A program made the translations under genes and the position numbers. The notes below the pieces were generated by a model that searched no databases, was not told the DNA's origin, and worked only from the letters and a program-made list of their open reading frames with translations. DNA of 64,000 nt, taken from contig DASCMS010000008.1 of assembly GCA_036011085.1 (NCBI GenBank), positions 1-64,000 of the forward strand. The letters run 5' to 3'. Shown here piece by piece: positions 1 to 8,642 of the stretch (position 1 is its first letter; every line of letters begins with the position of its first letter). Origin of the DNA: UBA8231 sp036011085. GTDB lineage: Bacteria > Latescibacterota > UBA2968 > UBA8231.

Positions 1-99
1 CTTACCTGGTGAGGACGGAGGCGGCGATGGATTGGGTGGTGGAGTAAGGGGGATGGGGTGAGCTTGGGCAAGTTGGCGCGGGGTGAGTTTGGAGCTGGC

Positions 100-393
100 T
101 CAGCGTCGCGGGGCGTGCCCGGCGCCTCCGGCCGCCGTCTGCACGGTCAGTGTACCTGGTGCGTGCGCTGATCCAGTGCCTCCAGGTCGAGTTCGCTGCG
201 CGAACTCTGAAGTGAGGCGATCAATCGGCGGGCTGCGGTCATCGGAGGTTGTCACCATGGCTCGGGTGTAGCTGCGATCGCGATGGTGGGTGCACTCGGC
301 AAAGACACAGACGAGGCGTCCCGAGGGGGTCAGCGCCACATCGGGAAAGGCCTCGTAGATGTCGTCATCACGGCTGACAGTGAAACGTTCCAT
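100..393 (-). pseudogene. Remnant of a sialidase/BNR-repeat family gene (5' end only)
   Basis: The ATG at 393 has a good ribosome binding site (AAGGAGA) just upstream on the minus strand. The first ~53 residues look like the opening strand of a sialidase-type propeller, with 'DDIYEAFPDVA', 'SGRLVCVFAE' and 'MVTTSDDR' (compare the S-x-D-x-G-x-T Asp box that normally follows). After about position 234 the reading frame loses all resemblance and soon stops at 100. A perfect 7-bp inverted repeat (GAGTTCG/CGAACTC, 189-207) lies just beyond the point of divergence. I read this as a truncated gene; a short intact gene is less likely. Confidence 0.5.
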
Positions 394-450
394 GGTGGTT
401 CTCCTTGCTTCCAATATACCGCGTCGAGCCATCGCCCTATACTACCTGCG

Positions 451-2418
451 ATGACCGATCCCGAAGAGGACGAATCCCGCCGCGGCTGCAGTCTCCGCGC
501 CCTGCTCACCGGCCTGGCGGGCGCTCTGTTGCTGAGCTTCTGGTCTACCTGGAATGACATGATGATCAAGGGGTCCGGGCTGGCCACCTGGAACTGGACC
601 CCCGGGGCGATCTGCGTGTTTTTCGCCCTCGTCTTCGTCGTCAACACCGCTCTCGGCTGGCTGCGGCGTTCGTGGGCCCTGACAAAGACCGAGCTGGCCG
701 TCGCCTACGTCCTCATCCTGGTGGCCAACACGCTGACGGGACGTGGTTTCTCCAGTCAGATTCTGCCCGTCATCACCGGGGCCACCTACTACGGCACACC
801 GGAGAATGACTGGGGTAATATCGTCGAGCCCTATCTGCCCGTCTGGCCGCTGCCTCAGGGTCGCGATGCGCTGTGGCAGTTCTACGAAGGCAGTCCCGGG
901 GGTGTGATTCCCTGGGGAGCCTGGGCGGGGCCGCTGGCCTGGTGGGGGATCTTTGCCCTGGCCCTGTTTCTGACGATGACCTGCATCATGGTGATCCTGC
1001 GCAAGCAGTGGGTGGAATACGAACGGCTCGCCTACCCCATGGTGCAGCTGCCCCTGGCCATGGTAGAGCAGGACAGCACCGACACGGGGGCGATGAAGCC
1101 CCTGTTCAAGAACTGGATGCTGTGGGCCGGTTTCGCCGTACCCTTCGCCCTGGGGTCGCTCAACGCACTGCACAACTACTTCCAGGTGGTCCCCACCGTC
1201 GTCACCTACCTGCCCTCCATCCCCATCCTGCGCGGCATGGCGGCCATCCAGTTGCGCATCTCGGCGTCGATGGTGGGCTTCTCCTACTTCGTGCCACCGG
1301 GAATCGCCGCCGGACTGTGTTTCTTCTACCTGGTGACCACCGTGCAGCGCGGCCTGTGGGGTTTCATGGGCTGGGGCAGCAAGGAGGACGCCATGGGTGC
1401 CTACAGCCAGTACACGGAGCCCGATATCATCCACCAGGCGATGGGGGCGATGATCGTGCTCGTCATCGGTACCCTGTGGATCGGCCGGGCCCATCTGCGG
1501 GCGGTGTTCCGCAAGGCCTTCACCGACGACCCGGCCATCGACGACAGCGACGAGATACTGTCGTACCGCATGGCGGTGGGCGGCGCGGCCACGGGACTGT
1601 CGGTCATGGGGGTGTGGCTCTGGCGCACCGGCATTGCACCACCCCTGGTGATTCTGTTGCTGACATCGGCCTTCATCATCTTCATCGCCATCTCCCGCAC
1701 CGTGGCCCAGGGCGGGGTGGCCAACATGTTTCCGCCGACGAACCCACCCGACTTCGTCGTCTCCGGCGTGGGCTCATCGGCTATCGGCGCCAAGGGCATG
1801 GCAGGGCTCTCGATCTGTTATGCCTGGAGCGTCGACACCCTGATCCTGATGATGACCGCCGTGGCCAACGGTCTGAAGCTGTTGACCGAGATGGGCGCCG
1901 TACATCGGCACCGACGCCTGTTCGGCGGCATCGTCGCCGTCATCCTGGTGACCCTGCCCACCTCGATCGGTCTCATCCTGTTTCTGGGGTACGAGCACGG
2001 TGCCATCAACCTGTCGCCCTTCTACTTCAACAATGTGTCGCAGTATCCCTTCCGCTTCATGCAGATCAACGTCGACACACCGTTTACCGCCAGCTGGATC
2101 GGCTGGGCCCACACGGCGGCCGGCGCCGCGGTCATGTCGGCACTCATGGCGGTGCAGCACCACTACCTCTGGTGGCCCTTCCATCCACTCGGTTACCCGG
2201 TGAGCTGTGTGTTTGGTGGCATGTGGTTCAGCGTCTTCATCGCCCTGGTGCTGAAGACGACGATTCTCAAGTATGGCGGCCCCCTGCTGCTGGCGCGGCT
2301 GCGCCCCATCTTCCTCGGTCTGATTCTGGGGGAGGCCAGTGTCGGCGGTTTCTGGGTCCTCGTCGATGCCTGCACCGGGATGCAATCGAACACCCTGCGA
2401 GGCGTCTTTTTCGGCTAA
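451..2418 (+). CDS. Polytopic inner-membrane protein, DUF6785/DUF6784 type
   Basis: 655 residues with roughly 12-14 hydrophobic segments; the first follows a short acidic N-terminus (MTDPEEDE). Segments resembling this uncharacterised family include 'TKTELAVAYVLILVANTL', 'YGTPENDW', a 'LRKQWVEYERLAYPMVQLP' cytosolic loop and a C-terminal 'FHPLGYPVS' motif. The overall plan resembles OPT-type transporters, but no substrate is known. I chose ATG 451, where the hydrophobic protein begins; upstream codons in this frame overlap the minus-strand sialidase remnant and are not protein-like. The next gene starts 18 bp downstream, so the two are probably co-transcribed. Family assignment is from memory of the family's appearance. 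Confidence 0.8.
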   Translation: MTDPEEDESRRGCSLRALLTGLAGALLLSFWSTWNDMMIKGSGLATWNWTPGAICVFFALVFVVNTALGWLRRSWALTKTELAVAYVLILVANTLTGRGFSSQILPVITGATYYGTPENDWGNIVEPYLPVWPLPQGRDALWQFYEGSPGGVIPWGAWAGPLAWWGIFALALFLTMTCIMVILRKQWVEYERLAYPMVQLPLAMVEQDSTDTGAMKPLFKNWMLWAGFAVPFALGSLNALHNYFQVVPTVVTYLPSIPILRGMAAIQLRISASMVGFSYFVPPGIAAGLCFFYLVTTVQRGLWGFMGWGSKEDAMGAYSQYTEPDIIHQAMGAMIVLVIGTLWIGRAHLRAVFRKAFTDDPAIDDSDEILSYRMAVGGAATGLSVMGVWLWRTGIAPPLVILLLTSAFIIFIAISRTVAQGGVANMFPPTNPPDFVVSGVGSSAIGAKGMAGLSICYAWSVDTLILMMTAVANGLKLLTEMGAVHRHRRLFGGIVAVILVTLPTSIGLILFLGYEHGAINLSPFYFNNVSQYPFRFMQINVDTPFTASWIGWAHTAAGAAVMSALMAVQHHYLWWPFHPLGYPVSCVFGGMWFSVFIALVLKTTILKYGGPLLLARLRPIFLGLILGEASVGGFWVLVDACTGMQSNTLRGVFFG

Positions 2419-2435
2419 AGAGCAAGGAGCATGAG

Positions 2436-3254
2436 ATGACTCTGAGCGATGCGCAGATCCGTTTCTTCCACACCTTTGGGTACCTGTCCTGGCCAGGTCT
2501 CTTCGACGCCGATGAAATCGTCGGCATCACTGACGAGTTCGAACAGACGATCCAGAGTGTCGGCGGCGGGACGGATCACGATGGCAGCCAGCGTACGATG
2601 TTCGGCGGCCCCATCGAGCACCGGCCGGCGTTGTGCAGACTGCTCGATGACGAGCGCATCAAGGCCCTGGCCAGCGCCGCCCTCGGTGACGACTTCAACT
2701 ACGCCTCGGGTGACGGCAACTACTATTCGGGGGACACGGGCTGGCACCCGGACGGCAACTGGGGAGAGCTGTTCTCCTGCAAGGTTGCCTTCTACCTCGA
2801 TCCTCTGACGGCGGACACCGGCGCTCTACGCGTGCTCCCGGGCAGCCAGTCTCCCGATCACTTCATCCGGACCGAGGGGATCGATCCGAATGATGCAGAA
2901 GAACTGTTCGGCGTGTCACCGCGCGATTTCCCGGGTGTGGTCGTGCTCGAATCGCAGCCAGGGGACATGGTCATCTTCAATCACGATCTCTACCACGCCG
3001 CCTTCGGTGGCAGCCAACGTCGGCGCATGTTCACAATGAATCTGACGCGGCACTGCCGGACGGACGAGGATCGACAGACCTTGACCCGGTATCTGAGTGC
3101 TCACTCTCCCGGCTGCCATGACACGGACACCGGTGCCGGCATGTTCTATCCGACCATGGTGGACACCGCAGGAGAAACCCGCCGTCAACATCTGCAACAG
3201 TGTGCCGAGTTGCATGACGAGATGTTTCCTCAGTTCGCCCGACGTCGCGCGTGA
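2436..3254 (+). CDS. Phytanoyl-CoA dioxygenase family protein (Fe(II)/2-oxoglutarate oxygenase)
   Basis: 272 residues, typical PhyH length. The iron-binding facial triad is visible: H104-x-D106 in 'GWHPDGNW' and the distal His near 187 in 'HDLYHAAFGG', followed by Arg residues that usually hold 2-oxoglutarate. The 'GALRVLPGSQ' strand is also typical. Start ATG 2436 is preceded by AAGGAG; the earlier ATG at 2431 hits a stop after two codons. Such enzymes oxidise diverse small molecules, so the substrate cannot be told from sequence. Its stop overlaps the GTG start of the kinase that follows, implying translational coupling. Confidence 0.88.
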   Translation: MTLSDAQIRFFHTFGYLSWPGLFDADEIVGITDEFEQTIQSVGGGTDHDGSQRTMFGGPIEHRPALCRLLDDERIKALASAALGDDFNYASGDGNYYSGDTGWHPDGNWGELFSCKVAFYLDPLTADTGALRVLPGSQSPDHFIRTEGIDPNDAEELFGVSPRDFPGVVVLESQPGDMVIFNHDLYHAAFGGSQRRRMFTMNLTRHCRTDEDRQTLTRYLSAHSPGCHDTDTGAGMFYPTMVDTAGETRRQHLQQCAELHDEMFPQFARRRA

Positions 3255-4603
3255 GTTACGTCCTCGCCCTCGATCAGGGCACCAGCTCGTCTCGTGCTCT
3301 GGTGTTCGACGAGGCCGGGCGGATCGTCAGCGTCGCCCGGCAGCCCATCGAGCAGATCTACCCCCGTCCGGGATGGGTGGAGTATGATCCGGAACAGATC
3401 TGGGTGACACAACGAGATACGGCGCGCCTGGCGCTGAAGCAGACGGGACTGGCCGCCGCAGACGTGGCCGGCATCGGCATCGCCAATCAGCGCGAGACCG
3501 TCGTGCTGTGGGAACGGGCCTCCGGCCGGCCGCTGCACAACGCCATCGTCTGGCAGGACAGGCGCACCGCGGACCGGGTGCAGCAGCTACGCGCCGACGG
3601 TCACGAACCGATGGTGCAGCAACGAACCGGCCTGGTCCTCGATCCGTACTTCAGTGCCACGAAGATCGCCTGGCTCCTCGATCATGTACCCGAGGCGCGT
3701 CAACGCGCCGAGGCAGGAGAGCTGGCTATCGGCACCATCGACAGCTGGCTGCTGTGGAAGCTGACCGGTGGCGCCAGGCACGCCACGGACGTGACGAACG
3801 CCAGCCGTACGCAGCTGTTCGACCTGCATCGTCACACCTGGGACGAGGACCTGCTGGCCCTGTTCGGCCAGCAGTGCACCCAACCCGGCATGGCGAAGAA
3901 CACGTACGGCACCGGCTGCTTCCTGCTACTGCATACCGGCCGGTTACCGGCGCCGAGCCAGGCCGGTCTGCTGACTACGATCGCCTGCCAGCAGCGTCAG
4001 GACGCGCCGGAGTTCGCTCTGGAGGGCAGTGTCTTCACTGCCGGCGCTGCCATCCAGTGGCTGCGGGATGGTCTGGGTATCATCGACAGTGCCCCGCAAG
4101 TCAACGACCTGGCAGCCTCCGTGTCCGACACCGGCGGGGTCTGGGTGGTGCCCGCCTTCGCCGGTCTCGGTGCGCCGCACTGGGACCCGGCGGCACGGGG
4201 GACCATTCTCGGCCTGACCCAGGGCACGACGAAGGCACACATCGCCCGGGCCACACTGGAAGGCATCACGTTCCAGGTGGCCGATGTTCTGGCAGCCATG
4301 GAGATCGACGCCGGGCAATCGCTGACGGAACTGCGCGTCGATGGCGGGGCGGCGGCCAGCAACCTGCTCATGCAGATGCAGGCCGATCTGCTCGGGGTAC
4401 CCGTGCTGCGGCCCGTGGTGACGGAGACAACGGCGTTGGGCGCGGCGCTGCTGGCAGGTCTCGGCGCCGGTGTCTGGTCGGAGGCCGCCGCCACTACCGA
4501 CAGCTGGCAGGTGGAGCGACGGTTTGAGCCGACGTCCTCCGCCGCCGAGCGACAACAACGTCACGCGGACTGGAAGAAGGCGGTGGCACGAGCCGCAGGC
4601 TAG
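3251..4603 (+). CDS. glpK: Glycerol kinase-like FGGY kinase with an internal in-frame deletion
   Basis: 450 residues; GlpK proteins are usually about 500. The N-terminal 'ALDQGTSSSRA' phosphate loop, 'NQRET', 'NTYGTGCFLL', 'GLGAPHWDP' and 'RVDGGAAASN' motifs match glycerol kinase (glycerol + ATP to glycerol 3-phosphate, cytosol). However, 'DLLALFG' (about residue 203) runs straight into 'QQCTQPGMAKN'. The roughly 45 residues normally between, including the AGDQQAALFG segment with the catalytic Asp (D245 in E. coli), are absent. Both sides of the missing piece normally end in LFG, as if it was lost between short direct repeats. Activity is doubtful unless this is an assembly error. GTG start overlaps the previous stop (GTGA). 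Confidence 0.85.
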   Translation: MSYVLALDQGTSSSRALVFDEAGRIVSVARQPIEQIYPRPGWVEYDPEQIWVTQRDTARLALKQTGLAAADVAGIGIANQRETVVLWERASGRPLHNAIVWQDRRTADRVQQLRADGHEPMVQQRTGLVLDPYFSATKIAWLLDHVPEARQRAEAGELAIGTIDSWLLWKLTGGARHATDVTNASRTQLFDLHRHTWDEDLLALFGQQCTQPGMAKNTYGTGCFLLLHTGRLPAPSQAGLLTTIACQQRQDAPEFALEGSVFTAGAAIQWLRDGLGIIDSAPQVNDLAASVSDTGGVWVVPAFAGLGAPHWDPAARGTILGLTQGTTKAHIARATLEGITFQVADVLAAMEIDAGQSLTELRVDGGAAASNLLMQMQADLLGVPVLRPVVTETTALGAALLAGLGAGVWSEAAATTDSWQVERRFEPTSSAAERQQRHADWKKAVARAAG

Positions 4604-7093
4604 TCAGCCGGCCACAGCAGCTTCCAGGACCTCGCTGGGTGTGGGCTGCACTTTCCAGATGTCCATGGCGTACTCCCACACGGTGCGATCGGAGGAGAAG
4701 CGGCCCATGCGGGCACTGTTGAGGATCGACATGCGGGCCCAGGCGTCCGGGTCGCGCCAGGCGGCGTCGACGCGCTCCTGTGTCGCGACGTACTCATCGA
4801 AGTCGGCCAGCACCATGAAGGGGTCACCGCGTTCCAGCAGTGACTCGACGATGGGCGTGAACAGATCGGGTCGGCCCGGAGACAGCGCTCCGGAGGCGAG
4901 AAAATCGATGACGGCCCGCAACTCGCGGTGGTTGTCATAGACGGCGATCGGATCGTAACCGCCGGCACGCCGTTCCCGTACCTGCTCCATGTCGGGGCCG
5001 AAGAGGAACAGGTTCTCCTCACCCACGGCCTCAGCGATCTCGACGTTGGCACCATCCGGCGTACCGATGGTCAGTGCCCCGTTGAGGGACAGCTTCATGT
5101 TGCCCGTACCCGACGCCTCCATCCCCGTGGTCGAGATCTGCTCTGACAGGTCGGCGGCGGGAATGATCCGCTCCGCCTGGGAGACATCGTAGTTCGGCAG
5201 GAAGACGACACGCAGGCGACCGGCGACATCCTCGTCCTCATTGACCAGCTGACCGACAGCGTGCATCAGCTTGATGATCATCTTGGCCGTGTAGTACGCC
5301 GGTGCGGCCTTGCCGGCGAAGAGCACCGTACGGGGTACGATGTCGAGGCTGTGGACCTCCTTCACCCGGCGGTAGAGGGCGATGACGTGCAGCAGGTTGA
5401 GCAGTTGCCGTTTGTATTCGTGGATACGCTTGATCTGCACGTCGAGCATGGCGTCGGGGTCGATGATCTGGCGGCTTTGAGATGTGATGTACTCCTCCAG
5501 GTCGACCTTGTTGCTCCGCTTCACATGGCGCCAGGCCGTGCGGAAAGCGCCGTCGTCGGCCAGCGGCTCGAGAGCTTCCAGGGCGGACAGGTCGCGGATC
5601 CACTCGTCGCCGATGTGTTTGGTGATCAGCTGCGCCAGACGGGGGTTGCACTGACGCAGCCAGCGCCTGGGTGTGATGCCATTGGTCTTGTTGCGGAACT
5701 TCTGCGGCCACAGTTCGGCGAAGTCACGGAACAGGTCTTCGCGGATGATACGCGAGTGCATCTCGGCAACACCATTCACCGCGTGGCTGCCGACGATGGC
5801 CAGGTGCGCCATCCGTACCCGCTTCTCGTCACCCTCTTCGATCAACGATGTGCGGCGCAGCAGGTCGACGTCACCGGGACGATGCACCTTCACCCGTTCG
5901 AGGAAGCGTCGGTTGATCTCGTAGATGATCTGCATGTGACGCGGCAGCACGCGCTCCAACAGGCTGACGCGCCATTGCTCCAGCGCCTCGGGCAGGACCG
6001 TATGGTTGGTGTAGCCGAAACACTGGACGGTGATCTCCCAGGCTTCCTCCCAGCGCAGCGAAGCTTCGTCGACGAGGATGCGCATCAACTCGGCGATGGC
6101 CAGGGAGGGATGGGTGTCGTTGAGCTGGAAGGCGTGTTTGCTGGCGAAGTCACGGAACCCGCGATGCTGCTTGAACCAGCGGGCCAGGGCATCCTGCAGG
6201 GTGGCTGACACAAGGAAATACTGCTGCTTGAGACGCAGCTCGCGGCCGACGAAGAAGTTGTCGTTGGGATAGAGCACGCGGGTAATCGTCTCGGTGCGGT
6301 TCTTATCCTCTACCGCCCGCTCGTAATCACCATAGTTGAAGTGCTCGAGGTTGAACTCCCGCGTCGCCTTGGCCGACCACAGTCGCAAGGTATTAACCGT
6401 GCCATTCTCGAATCCTGGAACGGGTGTGTCGTAGGCCATGGCCAGCACCTGCTCGCCGCCAACCCAGGAAAACCGCAGGTGGCCGCGGGCATCGGCGCCT
6501 TCCTCGACGCGGCCGTAAAAGCGGATGGGGTAGACCTTTTCCGGCCGCGGGATCTCCCAGGCATTGCCGGTGCGCAGCCAGTTGTCGGGGGCCTCCACCT
6601 GGAAGCCGTCGAAGATGCGCTGCTGGAAGATGCCGTACTCATAACGCAGGCCGTAGCCGAAGACGGGCAGTTCGAGGGTGGCGGCTGAATCGAGGAAACA
6701 GGCTGCCAGACGGCCGAGCCCGCCGTTGCCCAGTCCCGGCTCCGGCTCCTGTTCGAGCAGATTCACAAGATCCTGGCCGGTCTCGGCCATGGCCTGCCGC
6801 GCCTCTTCGTAGAGATTGAGATTGATCAGGGCGTTGGCCAGCAGGCGACCTGTCATGAACTCGAGGGACATGTAGTAGACCCGCTTGACGTCGGCATCGT
6901 AGTAGCCCTGCCGGGTATCCGTCCACTGGTCGACGAGACGGTCGCGAACCGCCATGGCCAGGCTGAGGAACCTGTCGTGACGGGTGGCGGTGAAGCGGTT
7001 CCTGGCCAGCGACAGGCGCAAATGCTGAGCGACGTCGTCGGCCAGCGAGCGGGTCCGTCGGGGGTCGTGTGTCGGTTGCGTGGGTTCGTTCAT
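4604..7093 (-). CDS. glgP: Glycogen/starch/alpha-glucan phosphorylase
   Basis: 829 residues, full length for GT35. It releases glucose 1-phosphate from alpha-1,4-glucans using pyridoxal phosphate; the PLP lysine is K667 in 'EASGTGNMKLS'. Other family blocks are 'RVYYMSLEFMTGR', 'GNGGLGRLAACF', 'YGLRYEYGIF', 'QLNDTHP' and 'KRIHEYKRQ'. I took ATG 7093, which opens a normal N-terminus; an upstream in-frame start at 7120 would add nine residues. The stop codon abuts the glpK stop (convergent, no gap). The promoter must lie in the 71 bp shared with the divergent response regulator. Confidence 0.97.
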   Translation of the reverse strand: MNEPTQPTHDPRRTRSLADDVAQHLRLSLARNRFTATRHDRFLSLAMAVRDRLVDQWTDTRQGYYDADVKRVYYMSLEFMTGRLLANALINLNLYEEARQAMAETGQDLVNLLEQEPEPGLGNGGLGRLAACFLDSAATLELPVFGYGLRYEYGIFQQRIFDGFQVEAPDNWLRTGNAWEIPRPEKVYPIRFYGRVEEGADARGHLRFSWVGGEQVLAMAYDTPVPGFENGTVNTLRLWSAKATREFNLEHFNYGDYERAVEDKNRTETITRVLYPNDNFFVGRELRLKQQYFLVSATLQDALARWFKQHRGFRDFASKHAFQLNDTHPSLAIAELMRILVDEASLRWEEAWEITVQCFGYTNHTVLPEALEQWRVSLLERVLPRHMQIIYEINRRFLERVKVHRPGDVDLLRRTSLIEEGDEKRVRMAHLAIVGSHAVNGVAEMHSRIIREDLFRDFAELWPQKFRNKTNGITPRRWLRQCNPRLAQLITKHIGDEWIRDLSALEALEPLADDGAFRTAWRHVKRSNKVDLEEYITSQSRQIIDPDAMLDVQIKRIHEYKRQLLNLLHVIALYRRVKEVHSLDIVPRTVLFAGKAAPAYYTAKMIIKLMHAVGQLVNEDEDVAGRLRVVFLPNYDVSQAERIIPAADLSEQISTTGMEASGTGNMKLSLNGALTIGTPDGANVEIAEAVGEENLFLFGPDMEQVRERRAGGYDPIAVYDNHRELRAVIDFLASGALSPGRPDLFTPIVESLLERGDPFMVLADFDEYVATQERVDAAWRDPDAWARMSILNSARMGRFSSDRTVWEYAMDIWKVQPTPSEVLEAAVAG

Positions 7094-7164
7094 GCCTGAT
7101 AATGTACCAACTGACGCCAAACCTGCCTTTCGCCAGGCTCCCGATTGGGCGAGATTGCACGGCC

Positions 7165-7599
7165 ATGGGCAAGCTCAACATCGATCTCGGCAAGGTGCTG
7201 GCCACGCAGGGCGGCAACCATGCGATCCTCGTCATCGACGATTCCGCCATCGCCCGCAAGACGCTGGCGAAGAACCTCGAGTACTACGGCTTCGACGTCT
7301 TTGAAGCCGAGTCCGGCATCGAGGGTCTGCAGTCCTACCTGGCGAACAAGCGCGAGATCGCCATCGTCATCCTCGACATCGTCCTGCCGGATGTGCCCGG
7401 CGAGAGGATCCTGGCCAAGCTGCAGGAGCTCGATCCGGAAGTGAAGGTCATCGTCTGCACCGAGTCGGCCAGCACCGAATTCAAACAGCAGGGGCAGAAG
7501 GTGGCCGGTGTGCTGCGCAAGCCGATTTCGACCGACAAGCTCCTGCGGGTGCTGCACCTGGCTCTGGGCATGAGTCCGAACACGGAAGATGACGCCTGA
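7165..7599 (+). CDS. Single-domain response regulator (CheY-like receiver)
   Basis: 144 residues holding just one receiver domain. The acidic pocket is 'LVIDDS' (D25, D26), the phosphoacceptor is D71 in 'VILDIVLPD', the switch Thr is T99 and the conserved Lys is K119 in 'RKPIS'. There is no output domain, so it should act by protein contact. ATG 7165 is the first start compatible with the domain. The stop lies 11 bp inside the next gene, so both proteins are probably made from one message. Confidence 0.9.
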   Translation: MGKLNIDLGKVLATQGGNHAILVIDDSAIARKTLAKNLEYYGFDVFEAESGIEGLQSYLANKREIAIVILDIVLPDVPGERILAKLQELDPEVKVIVCTESASTEFKQQGQKVAGVLRKPISTDKLLRVLHLALGMSPNTEDDA

Positions 7600-8557
7600 G
7601 CCGCCTTCACGTCTGAGGGTTGACGGGTCCGACGACTATGGCGAACTGCACGATGCAGTAGCCCGGGTTCTGCCCGTCACGGCAGATGGCACGCGGCGCC
7701 CTCCGGACCGCGAGGCGCTGCCCACCTATCTGGAGGTGGGCCGACTCCTCAACGAGCATTTGTCGGGTCGCGCTGTCTACGGCAAGAGAGCCATTGCCAG
7801 GTTGGCCGCTGATCTCGGTCTGGCGCCGCGCACCCTCTACCGGGCGCGCAAGGTTCACGAACGCCTGCCAGCCGATGCCTCGTCGCTGGCGACACTCACC
7901 TGGAGTCACTGTCGGCTGCTGGTCACGATCGATGACGCCGAGCGCCGCCGCCGACTCACGAGCCGCGTGGTGGCTGCCGGCTGGAGCGTACGCCGGCTGC
8001 AGGAACATCTCAGCACGTCGCCATCGACGTTTTCGCCGCCACCGTTGCAGGCGGGCACGTACCGCATCATCGTCATCACCGACGCTGCCGGGACCGAGGT
8101 GCCCGCCTTCGATCTGGGTTTCGGTATCCGACGACCACTCGTGCTGCCAGGCAAACCAGGAAAAAAAACGAGAAGGCTGCTGCGAGAACTGGTGCCGGGA
8201 GACACGGTGGAATCAACGACCGATGACAAGGGCCGACCGGCGCTGCGGCGTGTCTGGGGCCAGGTCGAGTCAAGGCTCTACGTCAACGTTGCCCGCCATC
8301 TGCGGGTGTGCTCGGCCGGCACGCTGGTGCTGCAGCTGGATCTCGGGTTTGACGTCGTGCACGAGTGTCGCGCCGTACTGCAGCCGCCAGCACAGCAACT
8401 GTCCCGCACCACACTCGAAGCGGCGGTGGTGTCCCAGCCACTGCCCGTTCTCGTGCGCAGTGTTCGGTTGCCCCGGCGGCGGGGATACGCCGTCGATCTG
8501 TATCACCTCAAAGACCATCTCAACAGCCTCTGGGCAGGGACCGAGGTCCGGAGTTAG
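7589..8557 (+). CDS. DUF1016 N-terminal-like protein with a C-terminal region resembling nuclease-type beta strands
   Basis: 322 residues. Residues ~45-145 ('YLEVGRLLNEHL', 'YGKRAIARLAADLGL', 'LTWSHCRLLVTIDD', 'GWSVRRLQEHL') resemble the helical N-terminal domain of DUF1016/YhcG-type proteins, which normally precedes a PD-(D/E)XK nuclease. That nuclease is not recognisable here. Instead residues ~155-290 contain two similar stretches, 'FDLGFGIRRPLVLPG' and 'LDLGFDVVHECRAVL', reminiscent of the 'IDLGFG' strand of staphylococcal-nuclease-like domains but without an obvious catalytic set. It overlaps the receiver gene by 11 bp. Function unknown; DNA binding is an inference. Confidence 0.6.
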   Translation: MTPEPPSRLRVDGSDDYGELHDAVARVLPVTADGTRRPPDREALPTYLEVGRLLNEHLSGRAVYGKRAIARLAADLGLAPRTLYRARKVHERLPADASSLATLTWSHCRLLVTIDDAERRRRLTSRVVAAGWSVRRLQEHLSTSPSTFSPPPLQAGTYRIIVITDAAGTEVPAFDLGFGIRRPLVLPGKPGKKTRRLLRELVPGDTVESTTDDKGRPALRRVWGQVESRLYVNVARHLRVCSAGTLVLQLDLGFDVVHECRAVLQPPAQQLSRTTLEAAVVSQPLPVLVRSVRLPRRRGYAVDLYHLKDHLNSLWAGTEVRS

Positions 8558-8569
8558 GTACAGAAAGAA

Positions 8570-8603
8570 GGAGGGCCGCTCCCCTGTCGGGAACGACCCT
8601 CCC
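8570..8603 (-). terminator. Putative intrinsic terminator of the LTXXQ gene
   Basis: GGAGGG at 8570 pairs with CCCTCC ending at 8603, with an inner TCCC/GGGA stem. Read on the minus strand the hairpin is followed by a T-rich run (TTCTTTCTG) and lies 40 bp after the stop at 8643. It could also block read-through from the converging DUF1016-like gene. Confidence 0.5.
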
Positions 8604-8642
8604 ATGGCCGGCGATCGCTGACCGGATGCGACCGCAGGCTGG

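Noticed and set aside
83..271. 62-codon plus-strand frame at the left edge
   Set aside because: No ribosome site, no protein-like features, and it lies opposite the sialidase remnant.
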